Shown: positions 47,854-56,410 of the stretch, piece after piece
How the letters are laid out: the number at the start of each line of letters is the position of its first letter
How positions within the stretch are numbered: the first letter of the stretch is position 1
NCBI RefSeq assembly: GCF_900105095.1
Contig: NZ_LT629743.1
Coordinates: 620,001-684,000, forward strand
Direction: 5' to 3'
DNA from: Erythrobacter sp. HL-111
GTDB lineage: Bacteria > Pseudomonadota > Alphaproteobacteria > Sphingomonadales > Sphingomonadaceae
DNA length: 64,000 bases
Made by a program: the position numbers and the translations under genes
The notes under the pieces: model-generated
What the model was told of the DNA's origin: nothing
The model's input: the letters and a program-made list of their open reading frames with translations, nothing else
Databases searched by the model: none

Positions 47854-48351
47854 TCACGCTTCCTGCGGGCGCTGGCCGAAGGGGGCGTTGAGTTGCACGA
47901 TCTTCCAGTTCAGCAGCAAGGCGAAGCTCACCCAGGAAATGTAGGGGAGGTTGAGCCAGCCGGCGAGCGGCGACCAGAGCGGCAGGAACAGGCACAGCGA
48001 CAACACCGAGAGCCAGAGGAAGATGTTTTCCACCAGCGCGAAATCCGGGCGCTTTATCTTGAAGAAGAGCGGCGACCAGGCGAAGTGGAGAACGAAGTTC
48101 ACTCCGAACAGTGCGCCGATGGCGATGCCTCCCGCGGTCGTTTCGGCGGCGGTCCAGGCGAGGTAGAAGCTCCAGCCCGACAGGGCGAGGATGATCGTCC
48201 AGGCCGGGCCGAACAGCCAGTCGGGCGGCTGCCAGCTCGGCTTTTTCAGGTTGCGGTACCAATCCCCGATCTCGGTCAGCGCGCCGCCGGCGCCGCCGAG
48301 GATGATCGCCCAGAGCGCGGCGATGATCGCGGGGGTCCATTCGATGTCCAT
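47854..48351 (-). CDS. TspO/MBR family protein
   Basis: A 165-residue membrane protein with five hydrophobic segments, the TspO/peripheral benzodiazepine receptor fold, which binds porphyrins and tunes tetrapyrrole levels. Visible hallmarks are WYRNLKKPSWQPPDWLFGPAWTIIL (core KPSWQPPDWLFGPAW) and LNFVLHFAWSPLFF-like NFVLHFAWSPLFF; LPYISWVSFALLLNW closes it. In phototrophic relatives it links oxygen to pigment synthesis, which would suit an aerobic anoxygenic phototroph, but no pigment genes lie here. Confidence 0.93.
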   Translation of the reverse strand: MDIEWTPAIIAALWAIILGGAGGALTEIGDWYRNLKKPSWQPPDWLFGPAWTIILALSGWSFYLAWTAAETTAGGIAIGALFGVNFVLHFAWSPLFFKIKRPDFALVENIFLWLSVLSLCLFLPLWSPLAGWLNLPYISWVSFALLLNWKIVQLNAPFGQRPQEA

Positions 48352-48449
48352 GCTGCACAAGCGAAGGAGCGGGCAAGCGGTTCCCGCGCGCGCGGGCAGA
48401 GATGCCAAAAGATTTGCCTTCGCCGAGCGGCTGCGCCAACCCCGCGGCC

Positions 48450-49655
48450 ATGACTGACGTGAAATTCGGCATCGACCGCCTGCTCGAAAACCGATCCTTG
48501 CTGACCGCGCTGGAGGGTCGCCGCGTCGCGTTGGTCGCCCACCCGGCGAGCGTGACGGCGGGCCTCGTCCACAGCCTAGATGCCCTGATCGGGGCAGGGG
48601 TGAACATCGCCAGCGCCTTCGGCCCGCAGCACGGGCTGAAGGGCGACAAGCAGGACAACATGGTCGAGACTGCCGACGAATTCGATCCGGTCTACGGCAT
48701 TCCGGTGTTCTCGCTCTATGGCGAGGTGCGCCGCCCCACGGCGCGGATGATGGAGAGCGCGGACGTCTTCCTGTTCGACCTGCAGGATCTGGGCTGCCGA
48801 ATCTACACCTTCGTCACCACGCTGCTCTACCTGCTCGAAGAGGCGGCAAGGCGGGGCAAGAGCGTGTGGGTATTGGACCGCCCTAACCCCGCCGGTCGCC
48901 CGGTCGAAGGGACGCTGCTGGTGCCGGGGCAGGAGAGCTTCGTGGGGGCTGCGCCCATGCCGATGCGCCACGGGCTCACCATGGGCGAAATGGGGCACTG
49001 GTTCATCGCGCATTTCGGGCTCGACGTCGATTACCGGGTGGTGGCTATGGAGGGCTGGGAGCCTGACGGCGAGGGGCATGGCTGGCCGATCTCGCGGGTA
49101 TGGGTGAACCCGTCGCCCAACGCCGCCAATGTCAACATGGCGCGCTGCTATGCCGGGACGGTGATGCTGGAGGGAACGACGCTGTCCGAGGGGCGCGGGA
49201 CCACGCGGCCGCTGGAGGTGCTGTTCGGGGCTCCGGACGTGGACGCCAGGGCCGTGCTGGCGGAGATGCGCAGCCTCGCTCCCGATTGGTGCGAAGGCGC
49301 GGCGATCCGCGAATGCTGGTTCGAGCCGACCTTTCACAAGCACTCAGGTTCCCTGTGCAACGCCTTGATGTTGCACGCGGAAGGGCCGTTCTACGCCCAC
49401 GACGCCTTCCGCCCGTGGCGCTTGCAGGCGCTGGCGTTCAAGGCGATCCGCAGGCTCTATCCCGATTACGACCTGTGGCGCGATTTCGCCTATGAATACG
49501 AGCTGGAGCGGCTTGCGATCGACGTGATCAACGGCGGGCCTTCCTTGCGCGAATGGGTCGATGACAGCGCGGCGGCGCCGGGCGATCTCGACGCGTTGGC
49601 GTCAGCCGAGGAGGCGGCATGGATCGCGGAGGTGCGGGGGCACCTGCTTTACTGA
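48450..49655 (+). CDS. DUF1343/NamZ-like exo-beta-N-acetylmuramidase
   Basis: A 401-residue protein of the DUF1343 family, of which NamZ cleaves terminal N-acetylmuramic acid from muropeptides. Family landmarks: VALVAHPASV, AFGPQHGLKGDKQDNM, PVFSLYGEVRRPT, FDLQDLGCRIYTFVTTL, VLDRPNPAGR, and GTTLSEGRGTTRPLEV. No signal peptide is visible, so it may act on recovered turnover products in the cytoplasm or the start may lie upstream. It fits a cell-wall recycling role beside the other envelope genes of the window. Confidence 0.88.
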   Translation: MTDVKFGIDRLLENRSLLTALEGRRVALVAHPASVTAGLVHSLDALIGAGVNIASAFGPQHGLKGDKQDNMVETADEFDPVYGIPVFSLYGEVRRPTARMMESADVFLFDLQDLGCRIYTFVTTLLYLLEEAARRGKSVWVLDRPNPAGRPVEGTLLVPGQESFVGAAPMPMRHGLTMGEMGHWFIAHFGLDVDYRVVAMEGWEPDGEGHGWPISRVWVNPSPNAANVNMARCYAGTVMLEGTTLSEGRGTTRPLEVLFGAPDVDARAVLAEMRSLAPDWCEGAAIRECWFEPTFHKHSGSLCNALMLHAEGPFYAHDAFRPWRLQALAFKAIRRLYPDYDLWRDFAYEYELERLAIDVINGGPSLREWVDDSAAAPGDLDALASAEEAAWIAEVRGHLLY

Positions 49656-49751
49656 GACGGCTCGGTTTGACGCTTCCCTTTAGCCGCGCGATCCCATAGG
49701 CTCTCGCGTAGGGCCTTCGCAACGGTCGGGGCAAAAGTGGGGGGAGTGGAG

Positions 49752-50156
49752 ATGGCGAAATCTTCGCGCGATGTCGTGGAGGGCATCTACGCTGCCTTCG
49801 CGGTCGGCGACATGGCGGCTTTCGGCGAGGCGCTGGCACCCGACATCGTCTGGAACGAGGCCGAGAACTACCCCTACGCGGACCGCAATCCCTATCGCGG
49901 CTTCGGCGAGATCATGGAGGGCGTGTTCGCCCGCACGGTCGAGGACTTCGAGGGCTTCGCGGTGCAGATGGACGATATCGTCGATGGCGGGGACCGGGTG
50001 GTGGCGATGGGCCGCTATACCGGCACGTGGAAGAGCACGGGCAAGCCGCTCGACGTGCAGGCCGCCCATGTCTGGACGATCGAGAACGGCAAGGTCGTGC
50101 GCTTCCAGCAATATATCGACACGCTGGGCACGGCCCGCGCGATGGGCACGGCCTGA
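49752..50156 (+). CDS. SnoaL-like / NTF2-fold protein
   Basis: A 134-residue protein of the SnoaL/ketosteroid-isomerase-like fold: VVEGIYAAFAVGDMAAFGEALAPDIVW is the typical N-terminal helix pair leading to the first strand, and HVWTIENGKVVRFQQYIDT the C-terminal strand. The substrate is unknown; such proteins are isomerases, hydrolases or ligand binders. A strong site GGGGAGTGGAG precedes the ATG at 49752. Confidence 0.85.
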   Translation: MAKSSRDVVEGIYAAFAVGDMAAFGEALAPDIVWNEAENYPYADRNPYRGFGEIMEGVFARTVEDFEGFAVQMDDIVDGGDRVVAMGRYTGTWKSTGKPLDVQAAHVWTIENGKVVRFQQYIDTLGTARAMGTA

Positions 50157-50216
50157 TTTTTTGGCGTTATAGCGGGAGGGCGGGGCGCGCCAGTGTAGCT
50201 TTCCGCTCTCGGGCTG

Positions 50217-50505
50217 TTAGGGGAGCGGGCGGATCTCGGAAGGATCGCCCTTCACGACCATGACCGTGCAGCCGTCCTGCCGCCGGTCGACGGCGTAGAT
50301 CATCGGCGGATCGTCGGACGTTGCGGGCCCGCGGTGCATCAGCAGGGGCTGGCCCATCGCTCTGTGCACCCTGTTCGATCCGACCGCTGCAGATCGCGCT
50401 GTCGGGGGTCCTCTCCGCCTCGGCCCGCGTTCGGGTTTCCGCAGCGCCCGCCTTGTCCGCGTCGATGAGTGCGAGCGCGCGGAGGGGTAGGGAGAGTAGG
50501 CGCAT
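50217..50505 (-). pseudogene. small exported-protein gene with apparent frameshift
   Basis: The minus strand begins MRLLSLPLRALALIDADKAG (a signal-like but poorly hydrophobic start). After about 55 codons the sense continues in another frame as LLMHRGPATSDDPPMIYAVD and ends RPLP with a stop at 50217. The second part (MIYAVDRRQDGCTVMVVKGDPSEIRPLP by its landmarks) looks like a real conserved tail. The total of 289 bases is not a multiple of three, so one base has been gained or lost near 50330-50345, or the two parts are unrelated. Confidence 0.45.
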
Positions 50506-50589
50506 GGGCTTTTCCTGCGATATCTGCAGGATAGCAGATCAGGCCGGGCCTTGGAAGGGAGCCCGGTCGCTTGCCCAGACGACGCCCCC

Positions 50590-51042
50590 TCATTCGGGCC
50601 GACGCGGCCTCTTCCTTGCGGAGACCGACTTGATGATGACCTCGCCCTTGGCTTCGATTGAAACGGGAGGATCGCAGAAGGCGAGCGCCTGGTCGATGAG
50701 GGTTTGAATGGCGGGATCGTCGAAATGGTCCACGTCCTCGATCACAACATGGCGGATCGTCTTCCCGGAGCCTTTCAGCAGGCCCTCGGGGTCCGCAAGC
50801 TCCGTCCCGCGCGGGAAGAACAGGCTCACCCAGCGCGGGTAGGAGGTGATCGAGAAGACAATGCCCGATTGCTTGTCGTTCGCAGAAAATCCCACAGCGA
50901 GCGCATTATAGGCATCGTAGACGAGCAGATTGGCGCCGGGCGCCTTGGCGCATCCCTTTGAAATCAGGGCTTCGGCAAGGGCAGCAATCTCGGAAGAATA
51001 TTCCGAAATCGCTTCCTGAAGGGTCTTCTGCGCCGTGTTCAC
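50590..51042 (-). CDS. DUF1801 domain protein
   Basis: A 150-residue protein of the YdhG/DUF1801 group (fold resembling iron-chaperone-like proteins). NLLVYDAYNALAVGFSANDKQSGIVFSITSYPRWVSLFFPRG shows the hallmark VFSITSYPRWVSLFFPRG; TIRHVVIEDVDHFDDPAIQTLIDQAL follows. The function is unknown. The base composition is somewhat lower in G+C than its neighbours (AAATC, TTCAAAT stretches), suggesting fairly recent arrival. Confidence 0.8.
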   Translation of the reverse strand: MNTAQKTLQEAISEYSSEIAALAEALISKGCAKAPGANLLVYDAYNALAVGFSANDKQSGIVFSITSYPRWVSLFFPRGTELADPEGLLKGSGKTIRHVVIEDVDHFDDPAIQTLIDQALAFCDPPVSIEAKGEVIIKSVSARKRPRRPE

Positions 51043-51088
51043 GGAGCCGGTCTAATGGCAATTCGCCCGATCCGCAAACGGCCCCGCT

Positions 51089-52273
51089 TCAATGCCCCTG
51101 CTTGCGCGACAGCTCCCGCATCGCATCGTCCAGCCCGTCGAGCGTCAGCGGATACATCCGGTCGTCGACCAGCTGGCGCATCATCTTGGTCGATTGCGAA
51201 TAGCCCCACTGCTTTTCGGGCACGGGGTTGAGCCATACGGTCGCGGGATAGGTGTCGGTCACGCGCTTCATCCAGACCGCGCCCGCTTCGTCGTTCATAT
51301 GTTCGACGCTGCCGCCCGCATGGGTGATCTCGTAGGGGCTCATCGCCGCGTCGCCGACGAAGATCACCTTGTAATCGTGGCCGTATTTGTGGAGCACGTC
51401 CCAGGTCTTCGTGCGTTCCTGCCAGCGGCGCTTGTTGTCCTTCCACACGCCTTCGTAGAGGCAGTTGTGGAAGTAGAAGAATTCGAGGTTCTTGAATTCG
51501 CTCGTCGCCGCGCTGAACAATTCTTCGCACAGCTTGATGAAGGGGTCCATCGACCCGCCGACATCAAGGAACAGCAGCAGCTTCACCGCATTGTGCCGCT
51601 CGGGCCGCATGTGAATGTCGAGCCAGCCCTGCTTGGCCGTGCCGCGGATCGTCGCGTCGATGTCGAGCTCGTCCGCCGCGCCCTCGCGCGCGAAACGGCG
51701 CAGGCGCCTGAGCGCCATCTTGATGTTGCGGGTGCCCAGTTCCCTGGTGTTGTCGAGATTGCGGAACTCGCGTTTTTCCCAGACCTTGACCGCGCGCTTG
51801 TGCCTGGACTCACCGCCGATCCGTACGCCTTCGGGATTGTAGCCCGAATTGCCGAAGGGCGACGTGCCGCCCGTGCCGATCCACTTGTTCCCGCCCTCGT
51901 GGCGTTTCTGCTGTTCCTCGAGCCGCTTCTTGAGCGTCTCCATGATCTCGTCCCAGCTGCCGAGCTTCTCGATCTCGGCCATTTCCTCGGGCGAGAGCAT
52001 CTTTTCGGCGACCGCTTTCAGCCAGTCTTCGGGGATTTCGACCGGGTTCTGCCCGTAATCGGTCAGCACGCCCTTGAAGACCTTGTGGAACACCTGGTCG
52101 AACCGGTCGATGAGCCCTTCGTCCTTCACGAAGGTCGCGCGGGAGAGGTAGTAGAACGCTTCGGGCGTCTGCTCGATCACGTCCCGGTCGAGCGCCTCCA
52201 GCAGGGTGAGGTGCTCCTTGAAGCTCGCGCCGATCCCGGCGGCGCGCAATTCGTCGACGAAGTTGAAGAACAT
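51089..52273 (-). CDS. VWA-domain (CoxE-like) protein
   Basis: A 394-residue cytoplasmic protein. The C-terminal half is a von Willebrand A domain with the metal-ion site DVGGSM (Asp237 to Ser241, a D-x-G-x-S form), VIFVGDAAMSPYEI, and VWLNPVPEKQWGY. The N-terminal half is helical, with a basic KKRLEEQQKRHEGGNKW stretch. Such proteins work with MoxR-type AAA ATPases as chaperones that insert metals or assemble complexes. The moxR partner is 1.5 kb upstream on the same strand, with a chemotaxis gene inserted between them on the opposite strand. Confidence 0.9.
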   Translation of the reverse strand: MFFNFVDELRAAGIGASFKEHLTLLEALDRDVIEQTPEAFYYLSRATFVKDEGLIDRFDQVFHKVFKGVLTDYGQNPVEIPEDWLKAVAEKMLSPEEMAEIEKLGSWDEIMETLKKRLEEQQKRHEGGNKWIGTGGTSPFGNSGYNPEGVRIGGESRHKRAVKVWEKREFRNLDNTRELGTRNIKMALRRLRRFAREGAADELDIDATIRGTAKQGWLDIHMRPERHNAVKLLLFLDVGGSMDPFIKLCEELFSAATSEFKNLEFFYFHNCLYEGVWKDNKRRWQERTKTWDVLHKYGHDYKVIFVGDAAMSPYEITHAGGSVEHMNDEAGAVWMKRVTDTYPATVWLNPVPEKQWGYSQSTKMMRQLVDDRMYPLTLDGLDDAMRELSRKQGH

Positions 52274-52396
52274 GGGCGTTCGTCTAACCGCAGCGGCCCG
52301 CGCTTTCCAGCCCCTTCGCTAAGGGCCCGCCCTTAAGTCTTCGCTAACCAAGCATGGATACACCCTTGCGGGGACAGGCTGTTTCACGGGGCGCAG

Positions 52397-53848
52397 ATGA
52401 TGAAGCCGACTGCAATCGATACTACAGACGCGACCGATCTAGGTCGGATCCCGGAAAGCTGCGGCGCCGTCACGGTCGGGTGCAGCGAGGTCGCCGGCGT
52501 GATGGAGGCGGTGATTCGTTCGTCCCGCGCGCTCCATGCCCAGCACGAGGCCCTGCGCGGCACGGTGGCGGCGCTGGAGGCCGATCACACCCGCGTCGCC
52601 GAAGCGAGCGACGAAGCGCGCCTGCTGTCCGAACGGGCGACCGACCGGCTGCAGGAGGGAACCCGGCTGATCCAGTCCTCCTTGGGCCAGATCAATTCGC
52701 TGCTCGAACTGGTCGATGCGCTGGGACAGCATGTCACCAGCTTCTCAGCCGCGATGGAGCAGGTCAAACGCAGCGCCAAGGACATCGAGGACATCGCCGA
52801 GACGACCAACATCCTTGCCCTTAACGCCACGATCGAGGCGATGCGGGCGGGTGATGCCGGGCGAACCTTCGCGGTGGTCGCCAGCGAGGTTAAGAGCCTC
52901 GCCAGCGATACGCGGCGCGCGACCGACGAAATTGCCGTGACGCTCGACGCGCTTAATGAGGAGGCGGGGGTCGTGATCGGCCGGATCGAGGCAGGGAGCA
53001 AGGCGAGCGACGATGCGAGGGCCTCGGTCACGCGGATCGAAACCACGATCGAAAGCGTCGGCGAACTGGTCGAGGAAGTCGATCGCCAGAACGATGTCAT
53101 CGCCCGCGCGACGGGCACGATCAGCGGCCATGTCTCGGCCGTGCAGAAAGGCCTCATCCATTTCGACGAGGTCACGCGCGAGAACGAGGACAAGCTGTTC
53201 GAGGCGCAGCAGGAGGCGACAGGGCTGGAGCGGATCGCCAACGAAATGTTCGATACCATCGTCCATGCCGGTCTCTCGCCGAACGACAAGGTCATGGCCG
53301 AGCACGCCATGGGCGTTGCGCGCCAGATCATCGAGGCAACCGAGGCCGGAATCGCCAATGGCACGATCACGCGAGGCGCGGTGTTCGACCGGGACTACCG
53401 CCTGATCGCGGGGTCCGCGCCCGAACGCTTCACCACCCGCCTTACGGATTTCGCGGCTGCCAGCTGGAAGCCGATCCTCAACCGTTCGACCGATGCCGTG
53501 GCCGAAAGCATCGCGACGGTGTGCGTCGATGTGAATGGCTTCATGCCGACCCACAACGATCGCTATTCGCAAGCGCCCACGGGCGACATCGCCCATGACA
53601 CGCAATATTGCCGCAATGGCCGCATCCTGCCGGAAGAGGCAAAGGACGACGGACGCGACACCACCGCGCCGTTTCGCGCCTACGTCTTCCGCTACGCGCC
53701 CGACGGTGAACGATATGTCGTCCAGCGCAGCATCTACGTGCCGCTGCGCTTTGGCGGGGAACGCTGGGGGAGCCTCAAATTCGCCTACAGCTTCGGCGAA
53801 GCGGCGGGCTCATCGAGGGCGATCAGGACGGGTTGCGCCGCGCCATGA
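52397..53848 (+). CDS. cytoplasmic methyl-accepting chemotaxis protein, inverted domain order
   Basis: A 483-residue receptor. The signalling hairpin is at the N-terminal side (tip around residues 130-170: [20 protein letters not shown] and [19 protein letters not shown]), flanked by long coiled coils. The last 170 residues form a separate sensor domain, with [20 protein letters not shown] and [24 protein letters not shown]. This Cache-like tail is known after the signalling domain in some alphaproteobacterial receptors. No membrane segment is seen, so it senses a cytoplasmic cue. No CheA/W is in the window. It is transcribed against the moxR/VWA pair and overlaps moxR's 3' end by 26 bases. 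Confidence 0.85.
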   Translation: MMKPTAIDTTDATDLGRIPESCGAVTVGCSEVAGVMEAVIRSSRALHAQHEALRGTVAALEADHTRVAEASDEARLLSERATDRLQEGTRLIQSSLGQINSLLELVDALGQHVTSFSAAMEQVKRSAKDIEDIAETTNILALNATIEAMRAGDAGRTFAVVASEVKSLASDTRRATDEIAVTLDALNEEAGVVIGRIEAGSKASDDARASVTRIETTIESVGELVEEVDRQNDVIARATGTISGHVSAVQKGLIHFDEVTRENEDKLFEAQQEATGLERIANEMFDTIVHAGLSPNDKVMAEHAMGVARQIIEATEAGIANGTITRGAVFDRDYRLIAGSAPERFTTRLTDFAAASWKPILNRSTDAVAESIATVCVDVNGFMPTHNDRYSQAPTGDIAHDTQYCRNGRILPEEAKDDGRDTTAPFRAYVFRYAPDGERYVVQRSIYVPLRFGGERWGSLKFAYSFGEAAGSSRAIRTGCAAP

Positions 53849-54680
53849 AGGCGAGCCGTTCGAACATCATCACGTCCTGCTCGTTCTTGAGCAGCGCGCC
53901 GTGGAGCGGCGGGATCGCGTTGTTGGGGTTCGAATCCTGCAGCGTTTCCAGCGGCATGTCCTCGTTCATCAGCAGCTTGAGCCAGTCGAGCAGTTCGCTG
54001 GTCGAGGGCTTTTTCTTGAGCCCGGGCACTTCGCGCAGTTCGTAGAAGACGTCCATCGCCTTCTTCACCAGCGCCTTCTGGATGCCGGGGAAGTGCACGT
54101 CGATGATTTCCTGCATCGTCTCGCGGTCGGGGAACTTGATGTAGTGGAAGAAGCAGCGGCGCAGGAAGGCGTCGGGCAGTTCCTTCTCGTTGTTCGAGGT
54201 GATGACGACGATCGGGCGTTCCTTCGCCTCGATGCGCTCGCCGGTCTCGTAGACGTCGAAGCTCATCCGGTCGAGTTCCTGCAGGAGGTCGTTCGGAAAC
54301 TCGATGTCGGCCTTGTCGATCTCGTCGATCAGCAGCACGGGCAGGCGTTCGCTGGTGAAGGCCTCCCACAGCTTGCCCTTCTTGATGTAATTGCGGATGT
54401 CGTGGACCCGCTCGTCGCCCAGCTGGCCGTCGCGCAGGCGGGCGACCGCGTCGTATTCGTAAAGGCCCTGCTGCGCCTTGGTGGTGGATTTCACGTTCCA
54501 TTCGATCAGCGGCGCGTCGATCGCCTTGGCGATCTCGTGCGCGAGCACGGTCTTGCCCGTACCCGGCTCGCCCTTTACCAGCAGCGGGCGGCGAAGCAGG
54601 ACCGCGGCGTTGACGGCGACCTTGAGATCCTCGGTCGCGATGTAATTGCTGGTGCCTTCGAAGCGCTGCTGATCGGCCAT
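53823..54680 (-). CDS. MoxR-family AAA ATPase
   Basis: A 285-residue AAA+ chaperone-type ATPase. Walker A is GEPGTGKT (37-44), Walker [11 protein letters not shown] (about 114-123), sensor 1 [24 protein letters not shown] (core [10 protein letters not shown], arginine finger FLRRC). The [13 protein letters not shown] stretch is the family's helix-2 insert region. It works with the VWA protein at 51089 in complex assembly or metal insertion. Its transcript is antisense to the end of the chemotaxis gene. Confidence 0.95.
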   Translation of the reverse strand: MADQQRFEGTSNYIATEDLKVAVNAAVLLRRPLLVKGEPGTGKTVLAHEIAKAIDAPLIEWNVKSTTKAQQGLYEYDAVARLRDGQLGDERVHDIRNYIKKGKLWEAFTSERLPVLLIDEIDKADIEFPNDLLQELDRMSFDVYETGERIEAKERPIVVITSNNEKELPDAFLRRCFFHYIKFPDRETMQEIIDVHFPGIQKALVKKAMDVFYELREVPGLKKKPSTSELLDWLKLLMNEDMPLETLQDSNPNNAIPPLHGALLKNEQDVMMFERLAFMARRNPS

Positions 54681-54752
54681 GAGTTTCCCTGTGAGACTGA
54701 ATTGGCTGGCCGAGAGCGATAAGGCGCAGCCCGCGGCGGCGCAAGGGCTAGC

Positions 54753-54769
54753 CCGGATTATTCACCGGC
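54753..54769 (+). repeat. left terminal inverted repeat of the IS
   Basis: CCCGGATTATTCACCGG; pairs with the right end through CC and TTATTCAC. It is followed by a roughly 90-base leader before the transposase ATG. Confidence 0.7.
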
Positions 54770-54859
54770 AGTGGTCTGACGGGTTGGCGGGAGTGGCGTA
54801 AGCATTTGCATTGTTGTAGGAATGTGGTTGCTTAAGCCAGACCTGCAACGGGGCAAAAT

Positions 54860-56230
54860 ATGCCACAGACCACACCCGCCGGATGCGATGATAGCGCGTC
54901 CGTATTTTCGTTTCCAGCAGTGCGCGGCAAGAAGGTCACAGCTGCGTTTGACGGCGGCAGGCTGACCTCGGATGGCGGGGTCCTGGTGCTGGCTCAGGCC
55001 GAGCGCATGATGGGGCTCTGCCAGCGGCTTGCGGCGTGTATTGCCGATCCGCGCGATCCTGCTCGGGTGGTTCATCGGCTTGAAGATATCCTGCGCGCGC
55101 GGATGTTCGCGATCGCCTGCGGCTATGAGGATGCCGATGATCTCGACGCTCTGCGCGATGATCCGGGCTTCCGCCTTGCGCTGGGCAAGCTGCCGGGATC
55201 GGGTGCGGGGTTGGCCAGCCAACCGACGATGAGCCGCTGGGAGAATGCGCCGAGCACGCGCGAACTGGCAAAGATGCTGGGGATCATGATCGACATCTAC
55301 TGCGCCAGCTACCCCACTCCGCCGGCGGCGGTGACGCTGGATATCGATGACACCTGCGACGTCGTGCACGGCTATCAGCAACTCTCCTTCTGGAACGGAC
55401 ATCATGGGGAGCGCTGCTTCCTGCCGATCCATGTCTACGACACGGCAACGGGCCGGCCGGTGGCGATGCTGCTGCGCACGGGCAAGACGCCTTCTGGCAA
55501 GGAGGCGGCAGGGCATATCCGGCGTCTGGTGCGCCATCTTCGCCGCCACTGGCCCGATACCCACATCACCATCCGAGGCGACGGGCATTATGGACGGCCC
55601 GAGGTCATGGCCTTCTGCGAGGCGGCCCATGTCGATTACGTGTTCGGTCTGCCGACCAACGCCGCGCTGCGCGCTGATCCGGTTATCGTCACTGCCGCCG
55701 ATGCCTGCGCGGTCCGCCGCGCCGAGTGCCAACTCCCGGTCCTGCGCAGCTATGCCGAGACCCGCTACGGCGCGAAGAGCTGGAACCGCCAGCGCCGCGT
55801 CGTCGCCAGGATCGAGGCCAGCACGCTGGGCATGGATATCCGCTATGTCGTCACATCGCTAACCCAAGGCTCGGCTGAATACATCTATGACACGCTCTAC
55901 TGTGCGCGCGGGCAGGCCGAGAACTTGATCAAGCTGCACAAGACCCAGCTGGCCAGTGACCGCACCTCGTGCCGGTCGGCGAACGCCAACCAGATGCGCC
56001 TGATCCTGCACACCGCTGCCTACTGGCTGCTGTGGCGCGTTCAGCAGGCGATCCCAAAGACCACCGCTCTGGCAAAAGCCGAGTTTACGACCCTGCGCCT
56101 GCGGCTGCTCAAGGTTGCTGCCCGCGTCATGGAAAGCGCCACCCGAATCCGCGTAGCGTTCGCCTCTGCGTGCCCCGATGCCGATCTGATGCGTGCCATC
56201 GTTCTCGCGCTCAAGCCTGCGCCGACGTAG
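54860..56230 (+). CDS. IS1380-family transposase
   Basis: A 456-residue intact DDE transposase. Catalytic landmarks: LDIDDTCDVVHG (first Asp region), TIRGDGHYGRPEVM (second Asp), and the C-terminal ARGQAENLIKLHKTQLASDR with the catalytic Glu of the (R/Q)AEN motif. The N-terminal part TAAFDGGRLTSDGGVLVLAQAE is typical of IS1380 members. No frameshift or stop is seen, so the element may be active. It is 22 bases longer in its 3' non-coding end than the usual minimum: about 180 bases between stop and right end. Confidence 0.95.
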   Translation: MPQTTPAGCDDSASVFSFPAVRGKKVTAAFDGGRLTSDGGVLVLAQAERMMGLCQRLAACIADPRDPARVVHRLEDILRARMFAIACGYEDADDLDALRDDPGFRLALGKLPGSGAGLASQPTMSRWENAPSTRELAKMLGIMIDIYCASYPTPPAAVTLDIDDTCDVVHGYQQLSFWNGHHGERCFLPIHVYDTATGRPVAMLLRTGKTPSGKEAAGHIRRLVRHLRRHWPDTHITIRGDGHYGRPEVMAFCEAAHVDYVFGLPTNAALRADPVIVTAADACAVRRAECQLPVLRSYAETRYGAKSWNRQRRVVARIEASTLGMDIRYVVTSLTQGSAEYIYDTLYCARGQAENLIKLHKTQLASDRTSCRSANANQMRLILHTAAYWLLWRVQQAIPKTTALAKAEFTTLRLRLLKVAARVMESATRIRVAFASACPDADLMRAIVLALKPAPT

Positions 56231-56393
56231 CGGGCGCGGCAGTGCCGCAGAAACCCCGAGCCAAGTCCTTCAACCAGAAAAGCCCATCGATCACAGCGCG
56301 GTGAAACAGACGCCAGCGGTGCCGCACGCCCGCTCTACGCCGCCGCACGCAGCAGTGGCGTCAAGCTCGCGCCGAGAGGCGCCCAACCGCATC

Positions 56394-56410
56394 GCCGTGA
56401 ATAAGAGAGG
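56394..56410 (-). repeat. right terminal inverted repeat of the IS
   Basis: On the minus strand CCTCTCTTATTCACGGC; matches the left end in CC and TTATTCAC and abuts the second CTAG. Confidence 0.7.

Larger units (their letters stand above)
54753..56410 (+). mobile_element. IS1380-family insertion sequence
   Basis: A 1658-base element flanked by a perfect 4-base target duplication CTAG (54749-54752 and 56411-56414), the size expected for IS1380. The ends are imperfect inverted repeats: left CCCGGATTATTCACCGG, right end (reverse complement) CCTCTCTTATTCACGGC, sharing CC and the core TTATTCAC. It holds one transposase gene. It inserted precisely at the stop codon of the beta-lactamase-like gene: the TAG of that gene lies within the duplicated CTAG. 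Confidence 0.88.
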
